In this document: in pieces, positions 33,855 to 43,400 of the stretch | Layout of the letters: each line of letters starts with the position of its first letter | Position numbering within the stretch: the stretch's first letter is position 1 | DNA from: Acidobacteriota bacterium | GTDB taxonomy: Bacteria; Acidobacteriota; Vicinamibacteria; Fen-336 | Direction: 5' to 3' | Assembly (NCBI GenBank): GCA_003222275.1 | Contig: QHVJ01000153.1 | Coordinates: forward strand, 1-46,731 | Length of the DNA stretch: 46,731 nt | Notes under the pieces: generated by a model | The model's input: the letters and a program-made list of their open reading frames with translations, nothing else | The model's database searches: none | What the model was told of the DNA's origin: nothing | Made by a program: the position numbers and the translations under genes

Positions 33855-36527
33855 GTGGCACCTCGTCTCGTGCGCGCGGCCGTCCTCGCGTGCGCTCTTC
33901 CGTGCGTTGCCTTCGCGCAGGGCGGCGCCGCCCCTGGCGTCGAAGACGTGCAGCGCCTCTTTGCGAAGCCGCCCGACGACAGCCGGGTCCTCATGCGGTG
34001 GTGGTGGTTCGGCCCCGCGGTCACCACCGGGGAGATCGAGGCCGAGATGCGCCAGATGAAGGCGGGCGGCATCGGCGGCTTCGAGCTGGCGGTCGTCTAC
34101 CCGATGGCGCTCGACGATCCGGCCCGCGGCCTTCGCAACGAGCGCTACCTGTCGCCGGGCTTCCTCGACAAGGTCGCGTTCACCTCGCGCAAGGCGCGCG
34201 AGCTGGGCCTGCGGATGGACGTGACGATCGGCAGCGGCTGGTCTTTCGGGGGACCGTACATCACGCCCGACCTGGCCGCGACCCGCCTGCGCTCCGATCG
34301 CCGCGAGATCACGCCGGACCGGACGAGCGTGGCGCGGCCGGTGCCGTACGAGGGTGACCGTCTGATCGCGGCCTTCGTCGGCCGTGGCTCCCTGGCCGAG
34401 GTCGACCCGACGAGCTTCCGCGCGCTCGACGTCTCCGGCGCGGGGCCGATCGCGCTGCCGCCCGGCGAGGGGCCGCGCCTCCTCCTGCTGTACTTCTCGA
34501 GCCCGACCGGGCAGGTCGTCAAGCGCGCGGCCGTCGGCGCCGAAGGCTACGTCCTCGATCACTACCAGCGCGCCGCCATCGAGAAGCACCTTCGCGAAGC
34601 GGGCGACAAGCTTCTCGCCGCCGCGGGACCGGGCGGCATCCACGCCGCCTTCTGCGACAGCCTGGAGGTCTACGGAGGGGACTGGACCGCGGACATGTTC
34701 AGCGAGTTCCAGAAGCGGCGCGGCTATGACCTGCGCGGCTTGCTGCCGCGGCTCGAGTACGACGCCGGCGAGCGGTCGGAGACGTTGCGGCGCGACTTCG
34801 GGCGCACGCTCACCGAACTGTACGAGGAGCGCTTCCTCGCCCCCATGCGCGAGTGGGCGACGAGGAACAAGGTCCTCTTCCGCATCCAGAACTACGGCGA
34901 GCCGCCCGCGTCGCTGGCCAGCTCCCGGTACGCCGACCTGATCGACGGCGAAGGCTGGAACTTCCGCACGCTGACCTCGGCGCGCTGGGCCGCCTCCGCC
35001 GCGCATCTCTTCGGCAAGCCGGTGACGACGTCGGAGACCTGGACCTGGCTCCATTCCCCGGCCTTTCGCGCCACGCCGCTCGACGTCAAGGCCGAGGCCG
35101 ACCAGCACTTCCTCTCGGGGATCAACCAGCTCGTCGGCCATGGCTGGCCCTATTCGCCTCCCGAGGCGGGAACGCCGGGCTGGCCGTTCTACGCGGCGGC
35201 CGTCCTCAGCGACAAGAACCCGTGGTGGCCGGTGATGCCGGACCTCGCCGCGTACCTGCAGCGCGTGAGCTTCCTCCTGCGACAAGGCGAGCCGGTGGCC
35301 GACGTGGCGCTCTACGCGCCGACCGACGATGCCTGGTCCACGTTCAAGCCCGGAACGCCGCGCTACCTGAACCTCTTCCTGAAGATCGTCGATTGGATCG
35401 GCCCGAAGGTCGTCCCGGCGATCCTCGACGCCGGCCACGGCTTCGACCTCGTTGACGACGGCACGCTCGAAGAAGCGTGGCGGCGGCGTTACAAGGCGAT
35501 CGTGCTCCCGGGCGTGCGGTGGATGCCCGAGGCCACCAGGCGCTGGCTCGCCGACTACGCGCGCGACGGGGGGACGGTACTGGCGGTGCGGCGCAAGCCC
35601 GAGGGCGAGTGGCCTTCACTGGAACTGGTGAGCGAAGACGACCTCTCGGCGCGGCTCGCCCGCGCGGTCCCTGCGGACCTGACGGTGACGCCTCCCACGC
35701 CGGCCGTCGGATTCGTCCATCGCCGCCTGCCCGACGCGGACGTGTATTTCCTGGCCAACAGCGGCAACCTCCCCCTCGACGTCAGCGCCCGGTTCCGCAC
35801 GGCCACGCCTCACGCGGAGCAGTGGGACCCGCGGACCGGCGGGGTCGAACGACTGCAGGCCCAGAGGGGCGAGATCGCGCTCGCGCTCGAGCCTTACGCC
35901 TCTCGCGTCATCGTGTTCCGGAAGGACGCTCGCTCCGCGCGTGCCGCACGGAGCCGGGTTGTGAGCGCGTCCGAGGATCTGCGCTCGGGGTGGAGTGTGC
36001 GCTTCGGCGACACCGGGGCCGGCGACGCCGTTGATCTCCCGCACTCCTGGGCGGGCGACCCGGCCCGACGCTTCTTCTCAGGCACGGCCACCTACCGCCT
36101 CACCGTTGAGCCGCCGGCGGCGTTCCGATCCGCGGAGGGGCGCGTCTACCTCGATTTCGGCGAAGCGAAGCCCATGGAGCGTGAGCCGCTCCCGGGAGGC
36201 ACGCTGCGCGGGAACTCCTTCGCCGCGCTCGTGGCTCCGCCCATCCGCGAGGCGGCCACCGTCTTCGTCAACGGCCGGCGCGCGGGCTCGCTGTGGGCGC
36301 CGCCCTACCGGGTGGACGTCACGGACCTGCTGCGGGACGGCGCGAACGAGATCCGGGTCGACGTCTACAACACTGCGATCAACCAGCTTGCCGAGGGCGG
36401 GCGCCTGCCGGACATGAGGCCCGTCGTCGAGCGCTATGGTCTGCGCACCCGGCTGCAGGACCTGGACGGCCTGCAGCCACTGCCCTCCGGCATTCTTTCG
36501 CCGCCACGGCTCGTGTTGGAGAGATAG
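33855..36527 (+). CDS. GH106-type alpha-L-rhamnosidase, secreted
   Basis: This 890-residue protein has a signal peptide (LVRAAVLACALPCVAFAQG) and a GTG start. Motifs typical of GH106 are RVLMRWWWFGPAVTTGEIEAEM, GLRMDVTIGSGWSFGGPYIT, FCDSLEVYGGDWT and a long TIM-barrel region (WTWLHSPAFRATPLDVKAEADQHF). A beta-galactosidase-like sandwich ends the chain (AATVFVNGRRAGSLWAPPYRVDV). GH106 members remove alpha-L-rhamnose from rhamnogalacturonans and flavonoid or bacterial glycans. It is cotranscribed with the upstream unknown gene. Together with GH78 it gives the region two unrelated rhamnosidase folds. Confidence 0.88.
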   Translation: MAPRLVRAAVLACALPCVAFAQGGAAPGVEDVQRLFAKPPDDSRVLMRWWWFGPAVTTGEIEAEMRQMKAGGIGGFELAVVYPMALDDPARGLRNERYLSPGFLDKVAFTSRKARELGLRMDVTIGSGWSFGGPYITPDLAATRLRSDRREITPDRTSVARPVPYEGDRLIAAFVGRGSLAEVDPTSFRALDVSGAGPIALPPGEGPRLLLLYFSSPTGQVVKRAAVGAEGYVLDHYQRAAIEKHLREAGDKLLAAAGPGGIHAAFCDSLEVYGGDWTADMFSEFQKRRGYDLRGLLPRLEYDAGERSETLRRDFGRTLTELYEERFLAPMREWATRNKVLFRIQNYGEPPASLASSRYADLIDGEGWNFRTLTSARWAASAAHLFGKPVTTSETWTWLHSPAFRATPLDVKAEADQHFLSGINQLVGHGWPYSPPEAGTPGWPFYAAAVLSDKNPWWPVMPDLAAYLQRVSFLLRQGEPVADVALYAPTDDAWSTFKPGTPRYLNLFLKIVDWIGPKVVPAILDAGHGFDLVDDGTLEEAWRRRYKAIVLPGVRWMPEATRRWLADYARDGGTVLAVRRKPEGEWPSLELVSEDDLSARLARAVPADLTVTPPTPAVGFVHRRLPDADVYFLANSGNLPLDVSARFRTATPHAEQWDPRTGGVERLQAQRGEIALALEPYASRVIVFRKDARSARAARSRVVSASEDLRSGWSVRFGDTGAGDAVDLPHSWAGDPARRFFSGTATYRLTVEPPAAFRSAEGRVYLDFGEAKPMEREPLPGGTLRGNSFAALVAPPIREAATVFVNGRRAGSLWAPPYRVDVTDLLRDGANEIRVDVYNTAINQLAEGGRLPDMRPVVERYGLRTRLQDLDGLQPLPSGILSPPRLVLER

Positions 36528-36555
36528 GAGGGAGACGTAGGACCAGGCGAGCGAG

Positions 36556-37668
36556 CTAGCGCGCGTTCGTCAGGGCGAGGACCGCATACGCGGTGGCCGC
36601 GTCGCTCATGAATTTGCCGGCGTCCGACGCCGCGTCGCGCTGCTTGTTCAAGGATGAGGCGACCCACATGCCGGTGGCCGCGTTCTGGTGCCGCACGAGC
36701 CAGGAAAGCCCCTTGCCCACGCTCGCGTTCGTGCCTGGGGTTCCCGACTGCTGCAGCGCCAATGTGATCAATCCCGTGGCGTAGCCATCGCTCGCTGTGT
36801 CCAGCGCGGTCGCGTCGGCGCGCTTCCACGACCCGAGCGCAGACGTGCTCCAGCCGCCATCGTCCTGCTGTTTGCTGAGGGCGGCGTCGACGATGGCTCG
36901 ACGCTGTGCAGGCGTGAGAAGCCCGGGGAGCTTCGTCGATGCCCACAAGACCGTGAGACGGTTGAAGAGTGATTCCGTGTCGGCCCGATGCTCCAGGTAG
37001 TCGCGAAGCAGCTTCAGGCGGTCCTGAATCTCCGGACTCGACGCGTAACCGCCCGGGGCGCTCCCGACGGCGAGAGCCGCGAGCGCAGCGCCGTAATACG
37101 GTGAGTCGGACGATTCCCATGGTTCATAATGGAAATTCAGCCAGGCCCAGGCGCCTTTCAGATCGCCGGCTTTGAACTGAAGCGGCCAGAGGTTGTCGAA
37201 CGCCTGCCGCGCGTCGTCGGTGAGCGCGCCCGTCGGCGCGTCGCGCGCGGCGAGAATCAGCGCGTTCAGGACGGCTTCGGTTCCGCGCGACTCGCTCGTC
37301 TTGGGTAGACCGCGCGTCTGATCCGGATAGAACGGCTCCACGTCCTTCCACAGCCGCACCCGCGTGACGACGTTCGCGAGCAGGCGGCGCTCCGGCGCGG
37401 CTGGATCGCGTTCGCCGAGGACGGTGCGGAGCGCGGGGCGCGCCAACACATACGGCACCGCCGTGTGGCAAGAGACGCAGGAGGTATCGTGATCGCGTGC
37501 CGCGTTGGGCCACTGGAGCCACCACTCGGCTCGGCCATCGAGGTAGGCGGCGGCCGCCTGCAGATTCCACGAAGGTGATGCCGCGCGGGCATGCGTGAAT
37601 CGGACCGCCACGAGGCTCGCGCCCATGCAGACGGCGAACGTCACGATACCTGCGATGGATGATTTCAT
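36556..37668 (-). CDS. Secreted alpha/alpha-toroid protein with c-type haem motif
   Basis: This 370-residue protein has an N-terminal hydrophobic signal (IAGIVTFAVCMGASLVAV), followed by a CVSCH motif at residues 64-68 for covalent haem attachment. The remainder is rich in squalene-cyclase/prenyltransferase-type repeats, for example GAWAWLNFHYEPWESSDSPYYGAALAALAV, DDGGWSTSALGSWK and GYATGLITLALQ, which fold as an alpha/alpha toroid. QW-like elements are degenerate and no cyclase DXDD motif is visible, so catalysis of cyclisation is unlikely. A role as an exported electron carrier or haem-bearing scaffold is a guess. It converges on GH106 with a 28-bp gap. Confidence 0.8.
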   Translation of the reverse strand: MKSSIAGIVTFAVCMGASLVAVRFTHARAASPSWNLQAAAAYLDGRAEWWLQWPNAARDHDTSCVSCHTAVPYVLARPALRTVLGERDPAAPERRLLANVVTRVRLWKDVEPFYPDQTRGLPKTSESRGTEAVLNALILAARDAPTGALTDDARQAFDNLWPLQFKAGDLKGAWAWLNFHYEPWESSDSPYYGAALAALAVGSAPGGYASSPEIQDRLKLLRDYLEHRADTESLFNRLTVLWASTKLPGLLTPAQRRAIVDAALSKQQDDGGWSTSALGSWKRADATALDTASDGYATGLITLALQQSGTPGTNASVGKGLSWLVRHQNAATGMWVASSLNKQRDAASDAGKFMSDAATAYAVLALTNAR

Positions 37669-37811
37669 ACGCCACGATATCTTATCGAATTAATCCAGGC
37701 AGGGCGATGTCGAGGAGGGTCGCGGACGGGAATGACCAGACGGACATCGAATGAGAAGAGTGAGCCGTCGACGCCAGGAGCGACGGTGACGGCGACGACG
37801 ACTGACGCCAC

Positions 37812-37841
37812 GAGCCGCCAGCGCTTTCGCGCTGGCGGCTC
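37812..37841. terminator. 13-bp hairpin downstream of collagen-like gene
   Basis: GAGCCGCCAGCGC, TTTC loop, GCGCTGGCGGCTC forms a perfect 13-bp stem ten bases beyond the collagen-like stop. A pyrimidine-rich CTTCTCTCCTTT follows on the plus strand, but no U-run follows on the minus strand. It may end transcription of the collagen gene inefficiently or insulate the two genes. Confidence 0.55.
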
Positions 37842-37851
37842 CTTCTCTCCT

Positions 37852-38832
37852 TTACGGGACGGGCGCGGCCGCAACCTGCATGGCGACGACCTTGATACTG
37901 CCCATGGCGGCAGTGCCCTCGATGCTGCCGCATACGAGGTCCACTCCGGTGATGTCGTCATCTGTCAGCGCGAGGCCCGTGAGGACGATTGCCACGGGGC
38001 CGGTGTCCGTCCGCACCTCTATGTCGTCGATCTCGGCGCTGGGGGGGATCGCAATCGTGTCTGAATGAGGCATCAGCTGGCAATCGACGTACGTTCCCCC
38101 GGTCGCCAGCGCCTTGGCGAAGACCACCCAGCTTCCCGGTGGCAAGGGCAACGGCCACGCTGACGGAGCCGTGCTGCTGCCGATGACGGCCACGCGGGGC
38201 TCCGACGTCTGATAGGCGACGCTGCCGGAACCCCCTGTACCGTCTCGGCCGGGGGGGCCCTGAGGACCCGGCTCGCCTTGGGGGCCCGGCTCGCCCTGAG
38301 GCCCTGTGCCGCCCGTCGGCCCCGCCGGTCCCTGCGGTCCCTGCGACCCCTGTGGTCCTTGTGGTCCCTGCGGCCCCTGCGGCCCCTGTGGTCCTTGCGG
38401 TCCCTGCGGCCCCGGCGGCCCTGGCGAACCGCCGCCGCCGAGCGTCACGCTGAGGTAGCTCCAAGCGGATCCCGAAAAGTCTCCGTGGTCATCGTAGTCA
38501 TCGTGGGACGTCAAGAACGATTGGACCAACAGCGCATAGGAGCCGGGCGGAACGGGATCCGGCAGCGGTGCGACGATTTGGGTCGTAGAGTAGCTGGAGG
38601 GTGTGAGCGTGAAGCTCCCCAGGCGCACCTTCGGCGCCGACACTACTCCGAAGTCCTTGCCAACGATGACGAGGTTCGACCCATCCACGTAAGCGTTCGT
38701 GATCGTCGGGTATCCTGCGAATGGCAGCGAGCTCGCGTGCACCGTGCCACACGTGAACAGACTCCCCAGCAACGCAATCGCGCACACCACGTAGACCATG
38801 AGCCCAGATCGGTGCGTCACATTCGTCGCCAT
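37852..38832 (-). CDS. Exported collagen-like (Gly-X-Y) repeat protein
   Basis: The protein has 326 residues from the ATG at 38832, which has GGAGG eight nt upstream (38841-38845); the ORF track begins 14 codons earlier. A signal peptide ([23 protein letters not shown]) leads to an IPT/TIG-like domain ([20 protein letters not shown]). Then come about 20 Gly-X-Y triplets, mostly Gly-Pro-Gln, flanked by [12 protein letters not shown], and a C-terminal beta-rich head of about 115 residues. Bacterial collagen-like proteins form trimeric stalks on surfaces. The C-terminal head resembles those that trimerise such stalks, so a surface or exopolymer role is plausible. Confidence 0.86.
   Translation of the reverse strand: MATNVTHRSGLMVYVVCAIALLGSLFTCGTVHASSLPFAGYPTITNAYVDGSNLVIVGKDFGVVSAPKVRLGSFTLTPSSYSTTQIVAPLPDPVPPGSYALLVQSFLTSHDDYDDHGDFSGSAWSYLSVTLGGGGSPGPPGPQGPQGPQGPQGPQGPQGPQGSQGPQGPAGPTGGTGPQGEPGPQGEPGPQGPPGRDGTGGSGSVAYQTSEPRVAVIGSSTAPSAWPLPLPPGSWVVFAKALATGGTYVDCQLMPHSDTIAIPPSAEIDDIEVRTDTGPVAIVLTGLALTDDDITGVDLVCGSIEGTAAMGSIKVVAMQVAAAPVP
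38236..38431 (-). repeat. Tandem 9-bp-type repeat encoding Gly-Pro-Gln triplets
   Basis: The collagen region is written as near-identical GGTCCCTGC/GGCCCCTGT-style units on the plus strand. The repeat units are close enough in sequence for slipped-strand changes in triplet number, so stalk length may vary between strains and assemblies. Confidence 0.75.
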
Positions 38833-39181
38833 GACGATTTCCTCCGCATTTGTTACGGCTTGGGACTGATTCACTTCGGTGACCTGATCATGTTGTTCAC
38901 CTCAACCCCGACGAACATCAGGGAACGAGACGCCGCGGCAATACCGGCACCCCTAGCTGGTTTCCAATGGTGGCGAACACCGAGGTTGGTCCGCGCGACG
39001 TGTCGTCTCTACGGGCTGCCAGTGCGCGGGCCATGGATCCGAGGCGCCGACTCGGATGCGAGGGTGGAGACAGCCTATAGCTGCATAGTGTGTGAGCATA
39101 TTCTGAATACATCTCGGAGAATGTGATAGAGGACACCGATGGTTCGCCCCGGCTACTCGGTGGAGGACGAGGAGGTTGAGG
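38833..39181. promoter_or_regulatory. Divergent 349-bp gap between collagen-like gene and PL22 gene
   Basis: No gene is supported here. The gap holds the collagen ribosome site (GGAGG at 38841-38845) and the PL22 ribosome site (GGAGG at 39171-39175). An AT-richer stretch around 39085-39130 (CATATTCTGAATACATC) is the likeliest promoter area, but I cannot pair -35 and -10 boxes convincingly. The base composition is visibly less GC-rich than elsewhere in the window. Confidence 0.5.
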
Positions 39182-40426
39182 ATGAACTCACCTATCGAGA
39201 TCGGAGGATCGTCGACATTCTCGCGGCGTGAGAAGCGCCTCGTCCTGCTGCTGTGCGCTGTCTCCGCGCTGGCATCGGCCGACGACCAGACCGCGCCGCG
39301 CGAATGGATCGAGCCCACCGGCCACCGCGTCATCCGACTCTCCGATGAGCCGGGGAGCGCCAGCCTCTACTTCCACCAGAACGCCTACACCGCGAACGGC
39401 GACAGGCTCGTGATCGCGACGCCGGGCGGGCTGTCGGCCGTCGATCTCCAGACCCGGCGCATCGAGCCCGTCGTCACCGGGCGCATCGGCCAGGTCGTCG
39501 TGGGTCCCAGGACCCGCCAGGTCTTCTACATGAAGGACGGCACCGTGTACGCGACCCACCTCGACACACGGGCGACGCGCGCGATCGTCACGCGGCCCGA
39601 GCTGCGCTCCGGGTCGGGTCTCACCGTGAACGCGGATGAGACATTGCTCGCCGGCAGCTACGTCGAGGGCGGCGGCGCCGGGCGACCCGCCTCGGAAGCA
39701 CCCTCGACCTCCAACCCGCTGGCCCAGCCGCCGCCGCAGGAATCACGGCTCGAGGCGCGCTGGGCGCAGCGGCTGCCGATGGCGCTGTACACGATCGACG
39801 TGAAGACCGGCGAGGTGAAGACGATCCACCATGGCAACGGCGACTGGCTCAACCACGTCCAGTTCTCGCCCACCGACCCGGCTCGGCTGATGTTCTGCCA
39901 CGAGGGGCCCTGGCACAAGGTGGATCGCATCTGGACGATCCATACCGACGGCAGCGAGCGCCGCCTGATGCACGTGCGCAAGATCGACATGGAGATCGCC
40001 GGCCACGAGTTCTGGAGCCGCGACGGAAAGACGGTCTGGTACGACCTGCAGACGCCGAAGTCGCAGGAGTTCTGGCTGGCCGGCGTGGCGATGGCCGGGG
40101 AGCAGGCGGTCCGGTACCGGGTCGCGCGCGAGCACTGGTCGGTGCACTTCAACGTCTCGCCCGACGGCCGGCTCTTCGCCGGCGACGGCGGCGGGCCGCG
40201 CAGCGTGGCTGCTCCCGGCAACGGCCAATGGATCTACCTTTTCACGCCGACGGTCGCCGGCTTGGAGCCGGAAAGGCTGGTGGACCTGTCGAAGCACGAC
40301 TATCAGCTCGAGCCCAACGTCACCTTCACGCCCGACGTCAAGTGGATCGTCTTCCGCTCCAACATGCACGGCGCGTCCCACGTCTACGCGGTCGAGGTGG
40401 CGCGCACCTCGCCGGCTCAGAAGTAG
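39182..40426 (+). CDS. ogl: Oligogalacturonate lyase (PL22)
   Basis: Ogl cleaves unsaturated digalacturonate to 5-keto-4-deoxyuronate (DKI precursor) late in pectin breakdown. This 414-residue protein has the seven-bladed propeller features of the family. The signature NGDWLNHVQFSPTDPARLMFCHEGPWHKVDRIW region supplies the conserved His and Gln metal and substrate ligands, and WSVHFNVSPDGRLFAGDGGG follows. A hydrophobic N-terminus (LVLLLCAVSALASADD) suggests export, unlike cytoplasmic enterobacterial Ogl. The GGAGG at 39171-39175 six nt before the ATG at 39182 fixes the start. It overlaps the convergent TonB receptor gene by 10 nt at the stops. Confidence 0.9.
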   Translation: MNSPIEIGGSSTFSRREKRLVLLLCAVSALASADDQTAPREWIEPTGHRVIRLSDEPGSASLYFHQNAYTANGDRLVIATPGGLSAVDLQTRRIEPVVTGRIGQVVVGPRTRQVFYMKDGTVYATHLDTRATRAIVTRPELRSGSGLTVNADETLLAGSYVEGGGAGRPASEAPSTSNPLAQPPPQESRLEARWAQRLPMALYTIDVKTGEVKTIHHGNGDWLNHVQFSPTDPARLMFCHEGPWHKVDRIWTIHTDGSERRLMHVRKIDMEIAGHEFWSRDGKTVWYDLQTPKSQEFWLAGVAMAGEQAVRYRVAREHWSVHFNVSPDGRLFAGDGGGPRSVAAPGNGQWIYLFTPTVAGLEPERLVDLSKHDYQLEPNVTFTPDVKWIVFRSNMHGASHVYAVEVARTSPAQK

Positions 40427-43400
40427 AACTTGAACGCGATCTGGATGAAGCGCGGCGTGTAGGGTGACCGCGCGCCCAGGAATCCCCAGCGGTCCGGGGT
40501 GTAGGCCTGGCGAAGGCGGTACAGCCGGAAGCCCTCCGGTGTCGTGATGTCGAACTGGTTTGCGTTCGCCGAATGAAAGCCGGAGGGCAGGCGGACGTGG
40601 AAGAAGGCCGGCACGAGCACGGCCGTGCCGGGCATGCGGCCGCCGAGCAGGATCGCGTCGGCCTGGGCGCGCAGGGCGTCCCCCCCGGACGTGCCCGCTC
40701 GCGGCCTTCCGTTGAAGTCGGCCCACGCGTTGTACTCCGCCGTGCTCAGCAGTGCCTCGCTCGGGAAGGCGAAGATCTCGCCGTTGTCGGAATCGCGGCC
40801 GAACTGGAACACCGGGTGGTTGAGGACGTTGATGGCGTCGATCCGGAGCTGCAGCCGGCGCCGGCCGCCCATCTCGAAGTTCTTCTGCAGCGACAGATCC
40901 AAGAACTGCTGGGTGGGCCAGCGCGCCTTGTCGATGGTGCGCGGAGCGTTGCCGAGGACACCCTTCTCCGGCCGCATGAAGGCGGCGGGGTTGAAGTAGG
41001 GCTCGCAGAGCTGGCCGACCGGGCAGTCGCGGCTCCAGAGTGGGTTGAGCAGCGGGATCCCCGGCACGAGGTCGGGTCGGATCGCCCGCACGTTGCCTTC
41101 CACGCCGAGCCGGTTGTCGTCGCGCAGCACGACGACCAGGGGAACGCCGGTCTGGATCCGGCCCGAGCCGCTGAGGCTCCATCCGCCGACCAGGCCCTGC
41201 CAGAGCCCGGAGGCGTGGGTCAAGAACCTGCGGTCCTTGCCGAAAGGCAGGTCGGCCAGGAACGTCGCGCTGAGGTTGTGCTTGACGTCGTAGGTCGACA
41301 CCGACCAGTCGTCCGACAGGGGCGCGCCCAGCGCGACGTGGCCGTTGGTGCGGACCGGGTTGAAATCGGTGAACCTCACGCCGCCGCTGTCGGAAGCGTC
41401 GTCCATGCTGCGGCCCCGCGTGTAGTTGAGCGTGTACGAGAAAGCCTTCGACTGTCGCCTCAGGCTGACGGTCGCCGCGTTGTACCGGCTGTGGCCGGAC
41501 GCATCGAGCATAACGTTCAGGCCCTCGTAGCCGAGGTACGGAGCGCCCAGGTAGCCTTGCGAGAACCGCACGATATTGCCGTTCGCGTCGCGCCGCCCCA
41601 GCGGGTCGTTGACGTCGTCGAGCGGGTTGAGGCCCTGTCCCAGGTACGCCTCGCTCAGCCCGAACGGGACCGGGTTGAGGTTGATGGGAGGCAGGAACAG
41701 GTGCGAGCCTTTGCTGCCCAGGTACGACACCTCGAGCACGGTCTTGTACGGCAGCTCGTAGGCGACCGACGCACTCCAGCTCTGGAGATACGGTACCCGC
41801 GCGTTGGGCGATACGGCGGCCCCGGTGGCCGCGGTTCCCGCCAGGTTGATCGCCTCCAGGTAGAGCAGGCCGTCGGAAGGGACGTCGAGCGCCTGGTCGG
41901 GGCTCTTGGGCGACCACTGCGGCTTGTTGCAGCAGATCCGAGCCACGTAATTCGGATCGGCCACGCGGTTGTTGAACGGATAGATGAGGGTGCCGCTCGC
42001 GAAGTCGGGCGAGGGATTGCGCCCGAGCCCGGTGAGCGAGCTGTGTGAGAGCCCATAGCCGCCCCGTACGACCAGGCGGCCGGCGTCGTTCCAATCGAAA
42101 CCGGGCACCCAGGCGAAACCGAACCGCGGCTCCCAGCCCTTCCAGTCGATCGGGGTGATGTATCGCGAGCGGCCGCCGCGTCCGGAGTACGCGAACGGGA
42201 TCACCGTGGCGGAGGTGATCGTGCGCCCGTCGGGCAGCGTGACCGGCTGCGGAAGCGGATAGTCGCGGGCCAGGTCCGGCCGGAACGCCCCCTGGCGGTC
42301 GTATTTCTCGGTCCGCGGGAGCTGCAGCGTGTAACGGAGGCCCAGGTTGAGGGTCAGGTTCTTCCTCACCTTCCAGTCGTTCTGGACGTACGCCGCCGCC
42401 GAGTTCCACTGGTAGTAGTAGGGGATGAGCGTGTCCCGCAGGGTGGTCTGGTTGTAGACGCCGAGCAGGAACTGCGCGAACTCGTTGCCGCCGTCGCCGG
42501 TCGTCGCGTTGCCGTTGCTGTTGGTCAGGGTCCGGTTGCGGTTGAACTCGTAGCGGCCCCCGGAGGCCCCGAACATCGGGATCGTCTTGAGGCGCTGCTG
42601 GAGCAGGTCGAAGCCGAACTTCCAGGTCTTGTTCCCGCGGACCCAGGACGCGTTGTCGGCGATGTTATACGTGTGCTCGGCGTTCTCGTTCTGCTGGGAC
42701 TGGCTCCATCCGATGCTGCCCGCGCCGGTGACGAACTCCGGAAGGCCACCCCGGGTCAGGCTGGGGAGTCCCAGCTCGGTCGAGAAGTTCCTGCCCGTGC
42801 CGGCGTCGAAGCCGGGCGGGAAGTTGCGCGTGAACCGGCCGTACGTGTAGTTCAGGCGCAGGTCGTTCACGAGCGAGGAGCCGAAGGCATGCGTGTCGGT
42901 CAGCAGCATCTGCCTCGACCAGCTGTAGTCGGTGCCGCCGGTGTTGATCTCGTCCCGTCCCACCTCGAAATCGCCCCGTCCCCGGTCGCCGCGGATCGGC
43001 ACCTGCGTGTAGCGCAGCGAGACATGGTTCCGGGCGCCGAGGTGATGGTCCAGCCTCAGGGTCAACCGCTGCTCCATGTTCCGGATGAACGTCGAGAACG
43101 AGTAGTTGCGCAAGATCCCGTCGCCGTCCAGGAAGTAGTCGCCGGCCTTGGGCAGGTAGGGCAGCAGGCCCAGGCTCAGAGCGTCGAGCATCTCGGCGGG
43201 GATGCGGTTGTTCGGGAAGGTGGGGAAGGACTGGCCGGGGGCGAGCACCCTCCGGCGGAACTGGTTCCCGACCACCTCCCACTGGTTGTAGAGGGTCACC
43301 GGTTGCCAGGCCAACCCGAAGCGCTCGGCGACGTCACGCGTGGTATAGCCGAGCGTCGAGCCTCCGCCGGTGACCGACACGACGTTGTTGAAGTCGCCGC

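Noticed and set aside
37669-37851. Possible gene debris reading VVVAVTVAPGVDGSLFSFDVRLVIPV on the minus strand
   Set aside because: It looks protein-like but has no start, crosses a strong hairpin, and I recognise no family, so it is left as intergenic sequence.
38236-38431. CRISPR-like regular repeats
   Set aside because: The periodicity is 9 nt and in frame with Gly-X-Y codons; there are no unique spacers.
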